Shown in pieces: positions 8,699 through 17,612 of a stretch of DNA of 47,242 bases. The stretch is from assembly GCA_036005065.1 (NCBI GenBank), contig DASYQW010000130.1, positions 1 to 47,242 on the forward strand, given 5' to 3'. This stretch comes from Candidatus Methylomirabilota bacterium (GTDB lineage Bacteria > Methylomirabilota > Methylomirabilia > Rokubacteriales > DASRDR01). The notes below the pieces were generated by a model. It saw only the letters and a list, made by a program, of their open reading frames with translations, did not search any database and was not told the DNA's origin. Every line of letters starts with the position of its first letter. The first letter of the stretch is position 1. Position numbers and translations under genes: made by a program.

Positions 8699-9850
8699 CT
8701 AGAGCCCGGCATCCTCGCGCAGGTCTTTGACGCGGTCCGTCCGCTCCCAGGTGAACTCGGGCTCGCTCCGGCCGAAGTGTCCGAAGGCCGCGGTCTGGCG
8801 GAAGATCGGGCGGCGCAGATCCAGGTACTTGATGATGCCGGCCGGCGTGAAGTCGAAGTGACGGCGGATCATCTGCTCGAGCTTGGTGGTCGGGACCTTC
8901 CCGGTGCCGAAGGTGTCGACCATGATCGACACCGGGTCGGCGACGCCGATGGCGTAGGCCACCTGCACCATGCAGCGCTCGGCCAGCCCCGCGGCCACGA
9001 TGTTCTTCGCGACGTGGCGGGCCATGTAGGACGCCGACCGGTCCACCTTGGTCGGATCCTTCCCCGAGAAGGCGCCGCCGCCATGCGGGCACGACCCGCC
9101 GTAGGTGTCCACGATGATCTTGCGTCCGGTGAGACCGGTGTCACCCTGGGGACCGCCGACGACGAACCGACCGGTCGGGTTGATGTGGTAGGTGATCCGC
9201 TTCTCGTCGAACATCGCGGGGGGGAGGGCGGGCTTGACCACGTGCTCGACGACGTCGGCCCGCAGCTGCTCCAGGGTCACCTCCGGGCTGTGCTGGGCGG
9301 AGATGACGACGGTCTCGACCCGGAGGGGCTTGCCGTCGACGTACCGGACGCTGACCTGCGACTTGCCGTCCGGCCGGAGGTACGGGAGCACCCCCTCGCG
9401 GCGGACCTGGGACAGCCGCCGGACGAGGGCGTGGGCGAGGGAGATCGGGGCCGGCATCAGCTCGGGCGTCTCCGTGCAGGCGTACCCGAACATGAGGCCC
9501 TGGTCTCCCGCGCCGAGCCGGTCCACGCCCAGGGCGATGTCGGGGGATTGCTCGTCGATGGACACGATGACCCCGCAGGTCTCGTAGTCGAATCCGAACT
9601 TGGCCCGGGTATACCCGACGCCCTTGATCGTCTCCCGCGCGATGCGGGCGATGTCCACGTAGCACGAGGTGGTGATCTCGCCCGCGACGACGACGAAGCC
9701 GGTGGTCAGGAGACACTCGCAGGCCACCCGTCCGGTCGGGTCCTGCTCCATGATCGCGTCCAGGACGGCGTCCGAGATCTGATCCGCGATCTTGTCGGGG
9801 TGTCCCTCGGTCACCGACTCCGAGGTGAACAGGTACTCGTCGTGCGCCAT
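8699..9850 (-). CDS. metK: S-adenosylmethionine synthetase
   Basis: 383 residues, the usual length. It makes SAM from methionine and ATP. Visible motifs are [25 protein letters not shown] at the N-terminus (bound ATP/methionine site), [12 protein letters not shown] in the middle and the glycine-rich [18 protein letters not shown] loop near residue 255. The ATG at 9850 has AGGAGG six bases upstream. It is the first gene of the minus-strand run metK-ahcY-PHP-GT39-GT2-UPF0182, with a sigma-70 type promoter at 9906-9935 and a leader of about 50 bases. I looked for a SAM or SAH riboswitch in that leader and found none. Confidence 0.97.
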   Translation of the reverse strand: MAHDEYLFTSESVTEGHPDKIADQISDAVLDAIMEQDPTGRVACECLLTTGFVVVAGEITTSCYVDIARIARETIKGVGYTRAKFGFDYETCGVIVSIDEQSPDIALGVDRLGAGDQGLMFGYACTETPELMPAPISLAHALVRRLSQVRREGVLPYLRPDGKSQVSVRYVDGKPLRVETVVISAQHSPEVTLEQLRADVVEHVVKPALPPAMFDEKRITYHINPTGRFVVGGPQGDTGLTGRKIIVDTYGGSCPHGGGAFSGKDPTKVDRSASYMARHVAKNIVAAGLAERCMVQVAYAIGVADPVSIMVDTFGTGKVPTTKLEQMIRRHFDFTPAGIIKYLDLRRPIFRQTAAFGHFGRSEPEFTWERTDRVKDLREDAGL

Positions 9851-9905
9851 GGGGAGCCTCCTCGCTCACCTGATTCCCGGGCCCGCGCGCCGGAACAACC
9901 CGCGT

Positions 9906-9935
9906 AGTGTAGCACGAGCGGACGCGGACGCTCAA
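9906..9935 (-). promoter_or_regulatory. Sigma-70 promoter for metK operon
   Basis: On the minus strand: TTGAGC (9935-9930), 18-base spacer, TACACT (9911-9906). It lies in the gap between the phosphosugar isomerase stop and the metK start and gives a leader of about 50 bases carrying AGGAGG. Confidence 0.65.
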
Positions 9936-10017
9936 GAGAAGCGGGCGAGGCTGCCGAGGCAACCGCCGACGCGGAGCCACGGCCGCCGGCGCTACATCAC
10001 TGGTTCAGGCCGCGCGT

Positions 10018-11073
10018 TCAGACGGCGGGCTCGGCCATCCGGCGCTTGAAGGTCTCGATCGCCTCCATCGCCCACGGGTCCACGCCCCGCAGGACGGCGA
10101 GGTAGTAGCTCACCCAGTCGCCCCACAGCACGAGCGAGAGCAAGCGCGCGAGCGGCCCTTCGCCCCGCGCCCAGACCTCGTGGGTCGGCGCCCGGGATTC
10201 GAGCAGCGCCCGGGTCAGCGCGGCGCGGCGCGCGACTCGTGGATGCTCCGCGCGGTCGCGCAGGAACACGACGGCCCACTCGCCCCCTGTCCCCCCGGCC
10301 CAGGCCTCGATCGCATTGTGGTTCATCTCCGGCAGCACCCCGGACCCGGCGAGCACCTTGGCATTCTCCTCGAGCTGCGTCCGCCACCGGTAGGCCACGG
10401 CTCCCGCCGGATCGGCGCCGTAGATCACGGGGATCCGCCCGGCCAGGCTGGCGGCCAGCGCCTTGGCGGGGTTCTCCGCGGCGGGCACCTCGGGCGCCAG
10501 CTCCCCTCCGAGGGCCTTCAGGACACGGATCGCCTCCTCGCGCTCGCCCTCGCCCCCGAGCGAGGCCCCGAGCGTCTCGAGCAGCGCCAGGACCGGCATC
10601 AGGAGATAGGCGAGCGCCGCCCGCGGGGGAAAGCCCTCGGGAAGCCGCACCCAGGGGAGCTGCTCCCGCCGGGCCCGCTCGCCCAGCTCGCCGCCGGAGC
10701 TCACCACGAGTGCCCGCGCGCCCCGCTGTCGGGCCGCGTCGAACGCGGCGAGCGTCTCCTCGGTCTGGCCGGAATAGCTCGACGCCACCGCGAGCGTGTC
10801 GGACCCGACCCATGCGGGAACGCCGTATCCCCGCACCACCTGCACGGGGAACGGCGCCCGCTCGTGGCAGAGGCCCTGGAGGAAATCCCCGGCCACCGCC
10901 GAGCCCCCCATGCCGAGCATGAGGACGGCCCGCGGCCGGCCGCCGTCGAGGCGGATCCCGTCGGCCAGCCGGATCGCCTCGGCGACCTGGCCCGGGAAGC
11001 CGCGCAGCAGCTCGCGGAAGCCGCGGCCATCGACGGCGGCGTGCCGCTCCGGGTCGTCCAGCCGCGCCTTCAC
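10018..11073 (-). CDS. Bifunctional phosphoglucose/phosphomannose isomerase (SIS domains)
   Basis: 351 residues from a GTG at 11073, 6 bases after GGGGAG. Two SIS domains: the first has LMLGMGGSAVAGD (about 50-62) and the phosphate-binding SSYSGQTEET. FPPRAALAYLLMPVL and EMNHNAIEAWAG carry the residues typical of the archaeal/bacterial PGI/PMI family, which interconverts fructose-6-P with glucose-6-P and mannose-6-P. Length is normal. It starts 9 bases after the rapZ stop and is the last gene of the long dtd-to-isomerase run. Mannose-6-P from this enzyme could feed surface polysaccharides, but that is inference. Confidence 0.9.
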   Translation of the reverse strand: MKARLDDPERHAAVDGRGFRELLRGFPGQVAEAIRLADGIRLDGGRPRAVLMLGMGGSAVAGDFLQGLCHERAPFPVQVVRGYGVPAWVGSDTLAVASSYSGQTEETLAAFDAARQRGARALVVSSGGELGERARREQLPWVRLPEGFPPRAALAYLLMPVLALLETLGASLGGEGEREEAIRVLKALGGELAPEVPAAENPAKALAASLAGRIPVIYGADPAGAVAYRWRTQLEENAKVLAGSGVLPEMNHNAIEAWAGGTGGEWAVVFLRDRAEHPRVARRAALTRALLESRAPTHEVWARGEGPLARLLSLVLWGDWVSYYLAVLRGVDPWAMEAIETFKRRMAEPAV

Positions 11074-11082
11074 CGCGCTCCC

Positions 11083-11985
11083 CTACGCGTCGCGGTCCAC
11101 ATCGCGATGGGTCACCGTGAGCGGCAGCCCCTGGGCCTCGACGAATTCCCGCAGCTCTTCGATTAGCGCGACCGAGCGGTGGCGGCCTCCGGTACAGCCC
11201 ACGGCGACGGTCAGGTGCGCCTTGCCCTCGCGCTGGTAGCGCGGCAGCAGATAGGCGAGGAGGTCGCGCACGCGCCCGACGAACTCGCGACCTTCGGGGT
11301 GATCGAAGATGAATCTCCGGACCTCGGGGGACCGGCCGTCCTGAGCCTTGAGCCCCTCGACGAAGAAGGGGTTCGGGAGGAAGCGGCAGTCGAAGACGAG
11401 GTCGGCGTCGTAGGGAATGCCGAACTTGTAGCCGAAGGAGACCAGGTTGACGTTGAGGCCGGTCCGGGGCGTCTGCTCGCCGTACAGCTCGACGAGCATC
11501 TGCTTGAGCTGGTGGACGGTGATGTGCGAGCTGTCGATCACGCGGTCGGCCAGCTCTCGGAGCTCGGCCAGGAGCTGGCGCTCGGCTCGGATTCCCTCGA
11601 GGAGGGTGCTCCCGAGCGGGTGCCGCCGCCGCGTCTCGTGGTAGCGCCGTACCAGGGTCTCCTCGGAGGCCTCGAGAAAGACGATCTCGGTCGCGTAGCC
11701 GCGGGCCCGGAGCTCGGCCAGGACCTCGGGGATCGGCGTGAGATACTCTCCCGCGCGCACGTCGACGCCGAGCGCGATGCGCCGGATGCGCCGGGTCGAA
11801 TGGGCGCACAGCTCGGCGAAGGTGGGGATGAGCGTCGCCGGGAGGTTGTCGACGCAGTAGTACCCCATGTCCTCGAAGCAGCGGATGGCGTAGCTCTTCC
11901 CCGCTCCCGACAGGCCGGTGATGATGATGAACCGGAGCTGTTCGGCGTCCTCCCCCGGCGGCTGGCGGCCGTCGTGTACGGTCAC
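11083..11985 (-). CDS. rapZ: RapZ family nucleotide-binding protein
   Basis: 300 residues from a GTG at 11985, 13 bases after the hpf stop; no strong Shine-Dalgarno. Walker A is GLSGAGKS at residues 24-31, followed by CFEDMGYYCVDNLPATL. The middle has LNVNLVSFGYKFG and the C-terminal domain has VAVGCTGGRHRSVALIEEL, the conserved RNA- and metabolite-binding part. In E. coli RapZ delivers the small RNA GlmZ to RNase E and senses glucosamine-6-P. In bacteria without those RNAs its role is unclear. The usual ptsN and npr neighbours are missing between hpf and rapZ; instead a sugar-phosphate isomerase follows directly. Confidence 0.94.
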   Translation of the reverse strand: MTVHDGRQPPGEDAEQLRFIIITGLSGAGKSYAIRCFEDMGYYCVDNLPATLIPTFAELCAHSTRRIRRIALGVDVRAGEYLTPIPEVLAELRARGYATEIVFLEASEETLVRRYHETRRRHPLGSTLLEGIRAERQLLAELRELADRVIDSSHITVHQLKQMLVELYGEQTPRTGLNVNLVSFGYKFGIPYDADLVFDCRFLPNPFFVEGLKAQDGRSPEVRRFIFDHPEGREFVGRVRDLLAYLLPRYQREGKAHLTVAVGCTGGRHRSVALIEELREFVEAQGLPLTVTHRDVDRDA

Positions 11986-11998
11986 TGCCGCCCGGGGC

Positions 11999-12556
11999 TC
12001 ACGCGCCGGTGGGTTGGACGAGCTCCAGCTGTCCATCCGACCGCCGGTGCAGCACGTTGACGACACGGCTCCGCGCGTTCAGGAACACGAGCAGGCCGTC
12101 GCGCCGGAGGCGCATCTGCTCGATGGCCTCGTCCACGGACATCGGCTTGGCGTCGAGTCGCCGAATCACGACCTCGGCGTCTCCGGTCGCGTCGCCCGAG
12201 GCCGGCGGGGGCTCGGCGGCCAGCTCGCCGGCCACGCCGGCGGCCGGCGGCCGGCGCGAGAGACGCGGCTTGCGCGCCCGGATGCGATCCTTGCGCCGCC
12301 GCACCTGCTGGGCCAGGTTGTCCACGGCCAGGTCCAGCGCCGCCTGAAAGTCGCCCGCCGACCCCTCCGCGTGCAGGGTCGCCCCCTTGGTCTGCAGCGT
12401 CACCTCGGCCAGGTGCCGATAGCGCTCGAGCCCGAGCACCACCCGCGCCTCGGTGATCTTCGGGAGCAGGCGATCCATCTTGGCGACCTTCAGCTCGACG
12501 CGGCGCCGGAGCGGGGCACCGACGCCGACACCACGGCCGCTGATGTGGATCTTCAT
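11999..12556 (-). CDS. hpf: Ribosome hibernation promoting factor, long form
   Basis: 185 residues. The N-terminal S30AE domain covers about 1-100 (MKIHISGRGVGV start, basic helix RRRKDRIRARKP). After a Pro/Ala linker the C-terminal dimerisation domain covers about 128-183 (VVIRRLDAKPMSVDEAIEQM, LVFLNARSRVVNVLHRR). The long form drives 100S ribosome dimers in stationary phase. It starts 15 bases after the rpoN stop. hpf beside rpoN and lptB is a conserved neighbourhood in proteobacteria and relatives. Confidence 0.94.
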   Translation of the reverse strand: MKIHISGRGVGVGAPLRRRVELKVAKMDRLLPKITEARVVLGLERYRHLAEVTLQTKGATLHAEGSAGDFQAALDLAVDNLAQQVRRRKDRIRARKPRLSRRPPAAGVAGELAAEPPPASGDATGDAEVVIRRLDAKPMSVDEAIEQMRLRRDGLLVFLNARSRVVNVLHRRSDGQLELVQPTGA

Positions 12557-12570
12557 GCCCGGAGCCCCGG

Positions 12571-14013
12571 TCAGGCCCGTTTGCGGGTCGCGAGTCGGCG
12601 CTGGTGGGACGGAAGGATCCCGAGCTCTTCCCGGTACTTGGCGACGGTACGCCGGGCGATCGAGAGCCCGCTCTGCTTGAGGGCGCGGGTGATCTCCTGG
12701 TCCGACAGCGGCTTCTGGGCGTTTTCCTGGGCGACCAGGTCCCGGATCATCTTCTTCACGCTGATCGAGGAGACCATGTCGCCCCGGCCGGTCGCGATGC
12801 CGCTGTGGAAGAAGAACTTGAGCTCGAAGAGTCCTTGAGGAGTCTGGACGTACTTGTTGGTGGTGACCCGGCTGACGGTCGACTCGTGCATGCCGATGTC
12901 CTCGGCCACGTCGCGCAGGGACAGCGGCCGCAGCACCGGCAGGCCGTGGGCCAGGAACTCCTTCTGGAACTTGACGATCGACTCGGTCACCCGGTAGAGG
13001 GTCCGCTGCCGCTGGTGCACGCTCTTGATCAGCCAGATCGCCGAGCGGAGACGATCCTCGACGTAGCGCCGCGCCTCGTCTCCCTGTCCCCGGCCCAGCA
13101 TGCTCCGGTAGTAGGGATTGATGCGGAGGCGCGGGATGCCGTCGTCGTTCAGGACGATGGCGTAGCCGTCCTCGGTCTTGTGGACGTGGACGTCCGGCAC
13201 CACGTACCGGGTGTCAGCCGGCGCGAAGCGCCGCCCGGGCTTGGGCTCGAGGCCGGCGATCTCCTCGACGGCCTCCTGGACTCGATCCGGGTCCCGCCGG
13301 AGCGCCCGCGCGATCTCGGCGTACTTGCACCGCTGGAAGGCCTCGAAGTGCTCTTCCAGGATCTCGATGGCGAGCGGATCCGGCTCGGCCTGCTGGCGCA
13401 GCTGGATCAAGAGACACTCGCGGAGGTCGCGGGCGGCCACCCCGGGGGGGTCGAAGCTCTGGACCAGGATGAGGGCCTTCTCGAAGACGGCCCCCGGCAG
13501 GCTCGTCTTCTCGGCCATCTCCTCGAGTGTCGCCCGCAGGTAGCCGTCCTCGTCGAGGTTCCCGATGATCTCCTCGGCAGCCGCCTGCACGTCCAGCTCG
13601 ACCACCGACAGCCGGAGCTGCTCGTAGAGGTGATCCGCCAGGGACGTGGTCGTCCCGACGAAATTCTCGAACCGGGTCTCTTCGTGCTGCTCTTGCTGGA
13701 CGAGGCTTCGCTCGTCCGGCGGACCGAACATGATCTCCGTGAGGTCGAAGGGCAGGTCCGGCGCCTCGGCGGCCTCGGTGACCGCGGGAGCGTCGGGCGG
13801 GGTCGCCTCGGCCGCCGGGCCCTCGGCCGGCGGCTCGGGCGGCGGCGCCTCCTCCGGTGACTCCTCGAGCATGGGATTCTCCGTCAGCTCTTTCTGGAGC
13901 AGCTCCTGGAGCTCCAGGGTCGAGAGCTGGAGGAGCTGAATGGCCTGCTGGAGCATCGGCGTCATGACGAGCCGCTGGGTCTGACGAAGCGTGAGACGAG
14001 CTTCCATCGCCAC
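12571..14013 (-). CDS. rpoN: RNA polymerase sigma-54 factor
   Basis: 480 residues. Region I is the Gln/Leu-rich N-terminus (LRQTQRLVMTPMLQQAIQLL) that contacts enhancer-binding proteins. An acidic, Pro/Glu-rich region II of about 60 residues follows, then the core-binding domain (FDPPGVAARDLRECL). The DNA-binding part has the helix-turn-helix (LRDVAEDIGMHESTVSR) and the RpoN box ARRTVAKYRE near residue 457. The GTG at 14013 has AGGAG at 8 bases; the in-frame ATG at 14007 is the alternative. A matching -24/-12 promoter is present at 753-768, so the factor has a likely target close by. Confidence 0.97.
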   Translation of the reverse strand: MAMEARLTLRQTQRLVMTPMLQQAIQLLQLSTLELQELLQKELTENPMLEESPEEAPPPEPPAEGPAAEATPPDAPAVTEAAEAPDLPFDLTEIMFGPPDERSLVQQEQHEETRFENFVGTTTSLADHLYEQLRLSVVELDVQAAAEEIIGNLDEDGYLRATLEEMAEKTSLPGAVFEKALILVQSFDPPGVAARDLRECLLIQLRQQAEPDPLAIEILEEHFEAFQRCKYAEIARALRRDPDRVQEAVEEIAGLEPKPGRRFAPADTRYVVPDVHVHKTEDGYAIVLNDDGIPRLRINPYYRSMLGRGQGDEARRYVEDRLRSAIWLIKSVHQRQRTLYRVTESIVKFQKEFLAHGLPVLRPLSLRDVAEDIGMHESTVSRVTTNKYVQTPQGLFELKFFFHSGIATGRGDMVSSISVKKMIRDLVAQENAQKPLSDQEITRALKQSGLSIARRTVAKYREELGILPSHQRRLATRKRA

Positions 14014-14058
14014 GGTTGCTTCTCCTACCAGGACCCCGCGGGGCCCAACGGGCGCCGG

Positions 14059-14784
14059 TCAGAGTGAAAACTTCTCACCCAGGTAGATCTCGCGCGCGCG
14101 CTCGTTGGTCGCGAGCTCCTTCGACGTTCCCGACACCAGGATCTGTCCGTCGTAGAGGATGTACGACCGGTCGGTGATCTCCAGCGTCTCCCGGACGTTG
14201 TGGTCCGTCATCAGCACCCCGATGCCCTTCTGCTTGAGCCGAGACACGATGTCCTGAATGTCCGCGATGGCGATCGGGTCGATGCCCGTGAACGGTTCGT
14301 CGAGCAGGAGGTAACTCGGCGAGCTGATCAGCGCCCGGGTGATCTCCAGCCGCCGGCGCTCGCCGCCCGACAGGGTGTAGGCGCGCTGCTTGGCCAGTGT
14401 TTCCAGGCCCAGCTCCCGCAGGAGGGCCAACAGCCGCTCCTCGCGCTCGCGCGGCGTCAGGTCGAGCGTCTCCAGGATCGCCAAGAGGTTCTCCTCGACC
14501 GTCAGCTTCCGAAATACCGACGCCTCCTGCGGCAGGTAGCCGATCCCCCGCCGGGCTCGGCGGTACATCGGAAGATCGGTGATGTCCGTCCCATCGAGCA
14601 CGATCCGGCCCTTGTCCGGCGGCAGAATCCCCACCACCATGTAGAAGGTGGTCGTCTTCCCCGCGCCGTTCGGACCGAGCAGGCCGACGACCTCGCCCCG
14701 GTTGATCACCAGGCTCACGTTGTCGACGACCTTCCGCTCCCAAAAGCTCTTCTGCAGCCCCCGCGCCTGAAGCCCCATTCCCAC
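14059..14784 (-). CDS. lptB: LPS export ABC transporter ATP-binding protein
   Basis: 241 residues. Walker A is GPNGAGKTT at about 37-45, the signature is [17 protein letters not shown] at about 135-151, Walker B is [12 protein letters not shown] and the H-loop is MTDHNV. With LptFG it powers extraction of LPS from the inner membrane. GTG 14784 directly follows the lptA TAG; an in-frame ATG at 14778 preceded by GGTGGGA is the alternative. It sits between lptA and rpoN, the classic lptB-rpoN linkage. lptF and lptG are not in this window. Confidence 0.96.
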   Translation of the reverse strand: MGMGLQARGLQKSFWERKVVDNVSLVINRGEVVGLLGPNGAGKTTTFYMVVGILPPDKGRIVLDGTDITDLPMYRRARRGIGYLPQEASVFRKLTVEENLLAILETLDLTPREREERLLALLRELGLETLAKQRAYTLSGGERRRLEITRALISSPSYLLLDEPFTGIDPIAIADIQDIVSRLKQKGIGVLMTDHNVRETLEITDRSYILYDGQILVSGTSKELATNERAREIYLGEKFSL

Positions 14785-15450
14785 CTATCCGCACGACGCG
14801 GTCCGCTTCTCCTCCTTCTTGGCCGTCGGCTTCGCCGCGTCCGGCCGGCCCTCCTCCCGCTTCGGGTAGAAGACCGACTTGACGCGCTCGCGGGAACCGC
14901 CCTTCACCGTGCTGCGGTCCTCGGCGAGCAGGATCTCGATTTCCTCGCCGGTCACCACGTTCTCGTCCTGCCACACCTTGGCGTCTCCGAGGAGCAGGAG
15001 TCGCTGCTCGTCGTCGTAGTATTCGGCCCGCCGGGCCGTCCCGGTCCGGCAATCCTCGGTGACGATCTTCACGTTTCCGGTCGAGATGATGCGCAGCACG
15101 CGCTCGCCCTTGTCGTCGAGATAGACTTCCATGCGGTCGGCCGTCTGGACCGAGTTGTCCTGCTTGGCCACCACGTTGCCCGTGAAGATCACCAGCCCGT
15201 CCTTCCGGGACGCCTCCATCCGATCGGCGTCGATGACGATCGGAGCGGTCGAGCGCTGCCCCGGCTTCCGTTCGGCCGCCTTCGCCCGTTCTTCCGGCTT
15301 GGCCTTCTCCTCCGGCTTGGTCGCCGGGGCCTTCGGCGTCGTCGCCCCCGGCCTGGGAGCCGGCGCCCGGGGCTGGGCGCCCGCCGGCTCCGAGCCGGCC
15401 AGGCAGAGGATCGCCGCGACCGCCGCCAGCAGGAGCCTGGTTGGGCTCAT
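14785..15450 (-). CDS. lptA: LPS transport periplasmic protein LptA
   Basis: 221 residues. A signal peptide covers about 1-25 (LLLAAVAAILCLAGSEPAGA). A Pro/Lys-rich linker leads to the OstA/LptA beta-jellyroll (PIVIDADRMEASRKDGLVIF, FTGNVVAKQDNSVQTADRM, GDAKVWQDENVVTGEEI). The tail is Lys/Arg/Glu-rich, longer than in E. coli. LptA forms the periplasmic bridge carrying LPS from LptC to the outer membrane. Its ATG overlaps the lptC TGA (ATGA), so translation is probably coupled. Confidence 0.93.
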   Translation of the reverse strand: MSPTRLLLAAVAAILCLAGSEPAGAQPRAPAPRPGATTPKAPATKPEEKAKPEERAKAAERKPGQRSTAPIVIDADRMEASRKDGLVIFTGNVVAKQDNSVQTADRMEVYLDDKGERVLRIISTGNVKIVTEDCRTGTARRAEYYDDEQRLLLLGDAKVWQDENVVTGEEIEILLAEDRSTVKGGSRERVKSVFYPKREEGRPDAAKPTAKKEEKRTASCG

Positions 15451-16031
15451 AGACCGCTCCTTGGAAACAGGGCGAGGTTCGCATTGGCGCGGTTCTGGAT
15501 CACGACGCGGACGTTCTTCTCGAGCACGGCTTCTTGCTCCCGCATCCGGAGGTCGAGCCCGCGGCCCGTGATGGTGGTCCCGGCCCGCTTGATCTCCACC
15601 GCCTCATCCGTATAGAGGTGCCGCTCGTCGTTCCGCCAGGAGATCCCCTGGGTCGTCATCCGCAGCCCGTCGTTGGACGCCACCACCACGTTCCCCGACA
15701 GCGACACGTCCCGCTTGGCGTTGTCGAGGACCCCTTCGTCGGCCGTCAGCGTCCACTCCCCGTCCTTGGAGAAGAGCCGCACCACCACCTTGTGCATCAC
15801 GGTCCGCTGGTCCTTGTCGAACACCTCGGCGCGGTCGGCGTCGAGGGTGAAGCGCAGATTCCCTTCGAGAGTTTCGTTGACGTGCACTTCCTGGATGCGA
15901 TAGTCCGCCTGCTGCGCGGGTGGCGCGGGGGCCGGCGCGCGGCGGGCGCGGGCCTTCCACGCGACCATTCCCCCCAGCCCGGCCAGGAGGGCCACGAAGC
16001 ACACGAGGAAGACGGTCGAGAGTCGCCGCAT
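15447..16031 (-). CDS. lptC: LPS export system protein LptC
   Basis: 194 residues: one N-terminal membrane anchor (VFLVCFVALLAGLGGMVAW, about 7-25), a Pro/Ala linker, then the LptC beta-jellyroll (VNETLEGNLRFTLDADRAEV, LDNAKRDVSLSGNVVV, YTDEAVEIKRAGTTITG). LptC joins the LptBFG extractor to LptA. The ATG is at 16031. It is separated from kdsC by 85 bases that contain a hairpin and a possible -10 box, the only sizeable break in the run. Confidence 0.92.
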   Translation of the reverse strand: MRRLSTVFLVCFVALLAGLGGMVAWKARARRAPAPAPPAQQADYRIQEVHVNETLEGNLRFTLDADRAEVFDKDQRTVMHKVVVRLFSKDGEWTLTADEGVLDNAKRDVSLSGNVVVASNDGLRMTTQGISWRNDERHLYTDEAVEIKRAGTTITGRGLDLRMREQEAVLEKNVRVVIQNRANANLALFPRSGL

Positions 16032-16074
16032 GAGTGCCGATGAGACCCGTAACTACCGGGCCTGATTCGACCCT

Positions 16075-16116
16075 AGCATAAACCGTGCCTGGTGTAAACG
16101 GGCGCCGGCGGGCGCC
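16075..16116 (-). terminator. Hairpin and possible -10 box between kdsC and lptC
   Basis: GGCGCC-GGCG-GGCGCC (16101-16116) forms a 6-bp GC stem followed on the minus strand by CGTTT, directly after the kdsC stop. Further on, TATGCT (16080-16075) could be a -10 box for lptC, but no -35 is found at 16-18 bases. It may give partial attenuation rather than a full stop. Confidence 0.35.
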
Positions 16117-16644
16117 TCACGACGCCCACATGCCGCGGGCCCGGAGCAATGACTCCAGGACCTCCCGGACGGCACCGCGGCCCCCGCCGGCCCGGCTCAC
16201 CCAGTCGGCGACGCGGCGAACGTCCGCCACCGCGTCGGCCGGCGCCAGGGCGAGCCCCGCGCGGCGCAGGAGGGGAAGATCGGCGAGGTCGTCGCCCATG
16301 CACGCGACCTCGGCGTCCGTGCAGCCGTGGCGGCGTCGGACTCCCTCGTAGACGGCGAGCTTGTCGCCCACGCCCTGGTGGACCTCGCGGATCCCGAGCT
16401 CGGCGCAGCGCCGCGCGACCGCCTCGGAGTTTCGGGAGGAGATGACGGCAACCGGGAACTCGGCGGCCGCCGCCCGGGCGAGGGCGAGCCCGTCGTGCAC
16501 GTCGAAGGATTTCCACTCGGCCCCGTCCGGGCCGTAGTAGACGCGCCCGTCGGTCAGGACGCCGTCCACGTCCAGGATCAGAAGCCGAATCCGTCGGAGC
16601 CGGGCCCGCGGCGGTGGCGCGCCCGGGCGCCGGGCGGGCGCCAT
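16117..16644 (-). CDS. kdsC: 3-deoxy-D-manno-octulosonate 8-phosphate phosphatase
   Basis: 175 residues, HAD family without a cap (C0), normal length. The nucleophile motif is LLILDVDGVLTDGRVYY with Asp25 and Asp27. VAVISSRNSEAV is motif II, and GVGDKLAVYEGV with CMGDDLADLPLL supply motifs III and IV. It hydrolyses Kdo-8-P to Kdo, the third step after kdsD and kdsA. The ATG at 16644 shares its A with the kdsD TGA (TGATG), so the two genes are coupled. Confidence 0.95.
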   Translation of the reverse strand: MAPARRPGAPPPRARLRRIRLLILDVDGVLTDGRVYYGPDGAEWKSFDVHDGLALARAAAAEFPVAVISSRNSEAVARRCAELGIREVHQGVGDKLAVYEGVRRRHGCTDAEVACMGDDLADLPLLRRAGLALAPADAVADVRRVADWVSRAGGGRGAVREVLESLLRARGMWAS

Positions 16645-17612
16645 CACGCGATGCTGGCGCGGAGCAGGTCGTGCAGGTGGAGGATGCCGTCGGGCCGTCC
16701 CGCGTCGTCCACGACGAGAAGCTGGGTGATGGCATGGCGCTCCATGAGCGCGAGCGCCGCTGCCGCCAGCTCGGTCCGTCCCACCGTCTTCGGCGCGCGC
16801 GTCATGAGCCCGGCCGCCCGCCCCGGCAGGGCTCCCGCCTCGCGCTGGACCGCGCGCCGCAGGTCGCCGTCGGTGATGATCCCGACCAGGACGCCCTCGC
16901 CGTCCACGACGGCCGTGCAGCCGAACCGCCCGGCGGTCATCTCGCCGACGACCTCGGCCAGCGAGGCGTCCGTCCGCACTCGCGGCACCGCCGCCCCGCG
17001 GTGCATCAGCTCCTCGACGCGGACGAGCCGACGGCCCAGCGCGCCCCCCGGATGGAGCCGCGCGAAGTCCTCCGGGCGGACATCGCGCACCGTGAGGAGC
17101 GCCACCGCCAGGGCGTCGCCGAGGGCGAGGGCCGCCGTCGTCGACGCCGTGGGCGTGAGATTCAGCGGGCAGGCCTCCTCGCGCACCGAGACGTCCAGGA
17201 CGACGTCGCCGTGCTGCGCCAGTCGCGAGCGGGGGCTCCCGGTCAGGACCACCAGCGGGACCCCCAGGCGCTTGATCGATGGCAGCAGCGCCACCAGCTC
17301 GTCGGTCTCGCCGCTGTTGGAGAGGGCGACGACCACGTCCCCTCGCACCAGCATCCCCAGATCCCCGTGAACCGCCTCGACGGGGTGGAGGAAGAGCGCC
17401 GGGGTCCCGGTCGCCGCCAGCGTCGCGGCCAGCTTCTTCGCCACGAGGCCGGACTTCCCGATCCCGGTCACCACGACCCGGCCCCGACAGGCCTGCAGGA
17501 GCTCGACGGCACGGCCGAATCGCTCGTCCAGACGCTCGGCCAGCGCCCGCACGGCGTCCGCCTCGATCTCCAGGACCCGGCGCCCAGCCTTCAGGATGTC
17601 GTCGGGGGTCAG
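16644..17612 (-). CDS. kdsD: D-arabinose 5-phosphate isomerase, CTG start
   Basis: 322 residues if started at CTG 17612. SIS domain at about 30-185 (RVVVTGIGKSGLVAKKLAATL, FLHPVEAVHGDLGML, ALSNSGETDEL, TASTTAALALGDALAVAL), then two CBS domains (about 200-322). It converts ribulose-5-P to arabinose-5-P for Kdo synthesis. There is no ATG, GTG or TTG in frame upstream of the family-conserved N-terminus; the first GTG lies about 19 codons in, inside the conserved first helix. CTG 17612 overlaps the kdsA TGA as CTGA and has GGGAGG 7 bases upstream. The resulting N-terminus, LTPDDILKAGRRVLEIEA, lines up with the usual family start. Confidence 0.93.
   Translation of the reverse strand: MTPDDILKAGRRVLEIEADAVRALAERLDERFGRAVELLQACRGRVVVTGIGKSGLVAKKLAATLAATGTPALFLHPVEAVHGDLGMLVRGDVVVALSNSGETDELVALLPSIKRLGVPLVVLTGSPRSRLAQHGDVVLDVSVREEACPLNLTPTASTTAALALGDALAVALLTVRDVRPEDFARLHPGGALGRRLVRVEELMHRGAAVPRVRTDASLAEVVGEMTAGRFGCTAVVDGEGVLVGIITDGDLRRAVQREAGALPGRAAGLMTRAPKTVGRTELAAAALALMERHAITQLLVVDDAGRPDGILHLHDLLRASIA

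Noticed and set aside
9851-10017. SAM or SAH riboswitch before metK/ahcY
   Set aside because: The leader after the predicted promoter is only about 50 bases and shows none of the conserved cores that I know for SAM-I, SAM-II, SAM-IV or SAH riboswitches.
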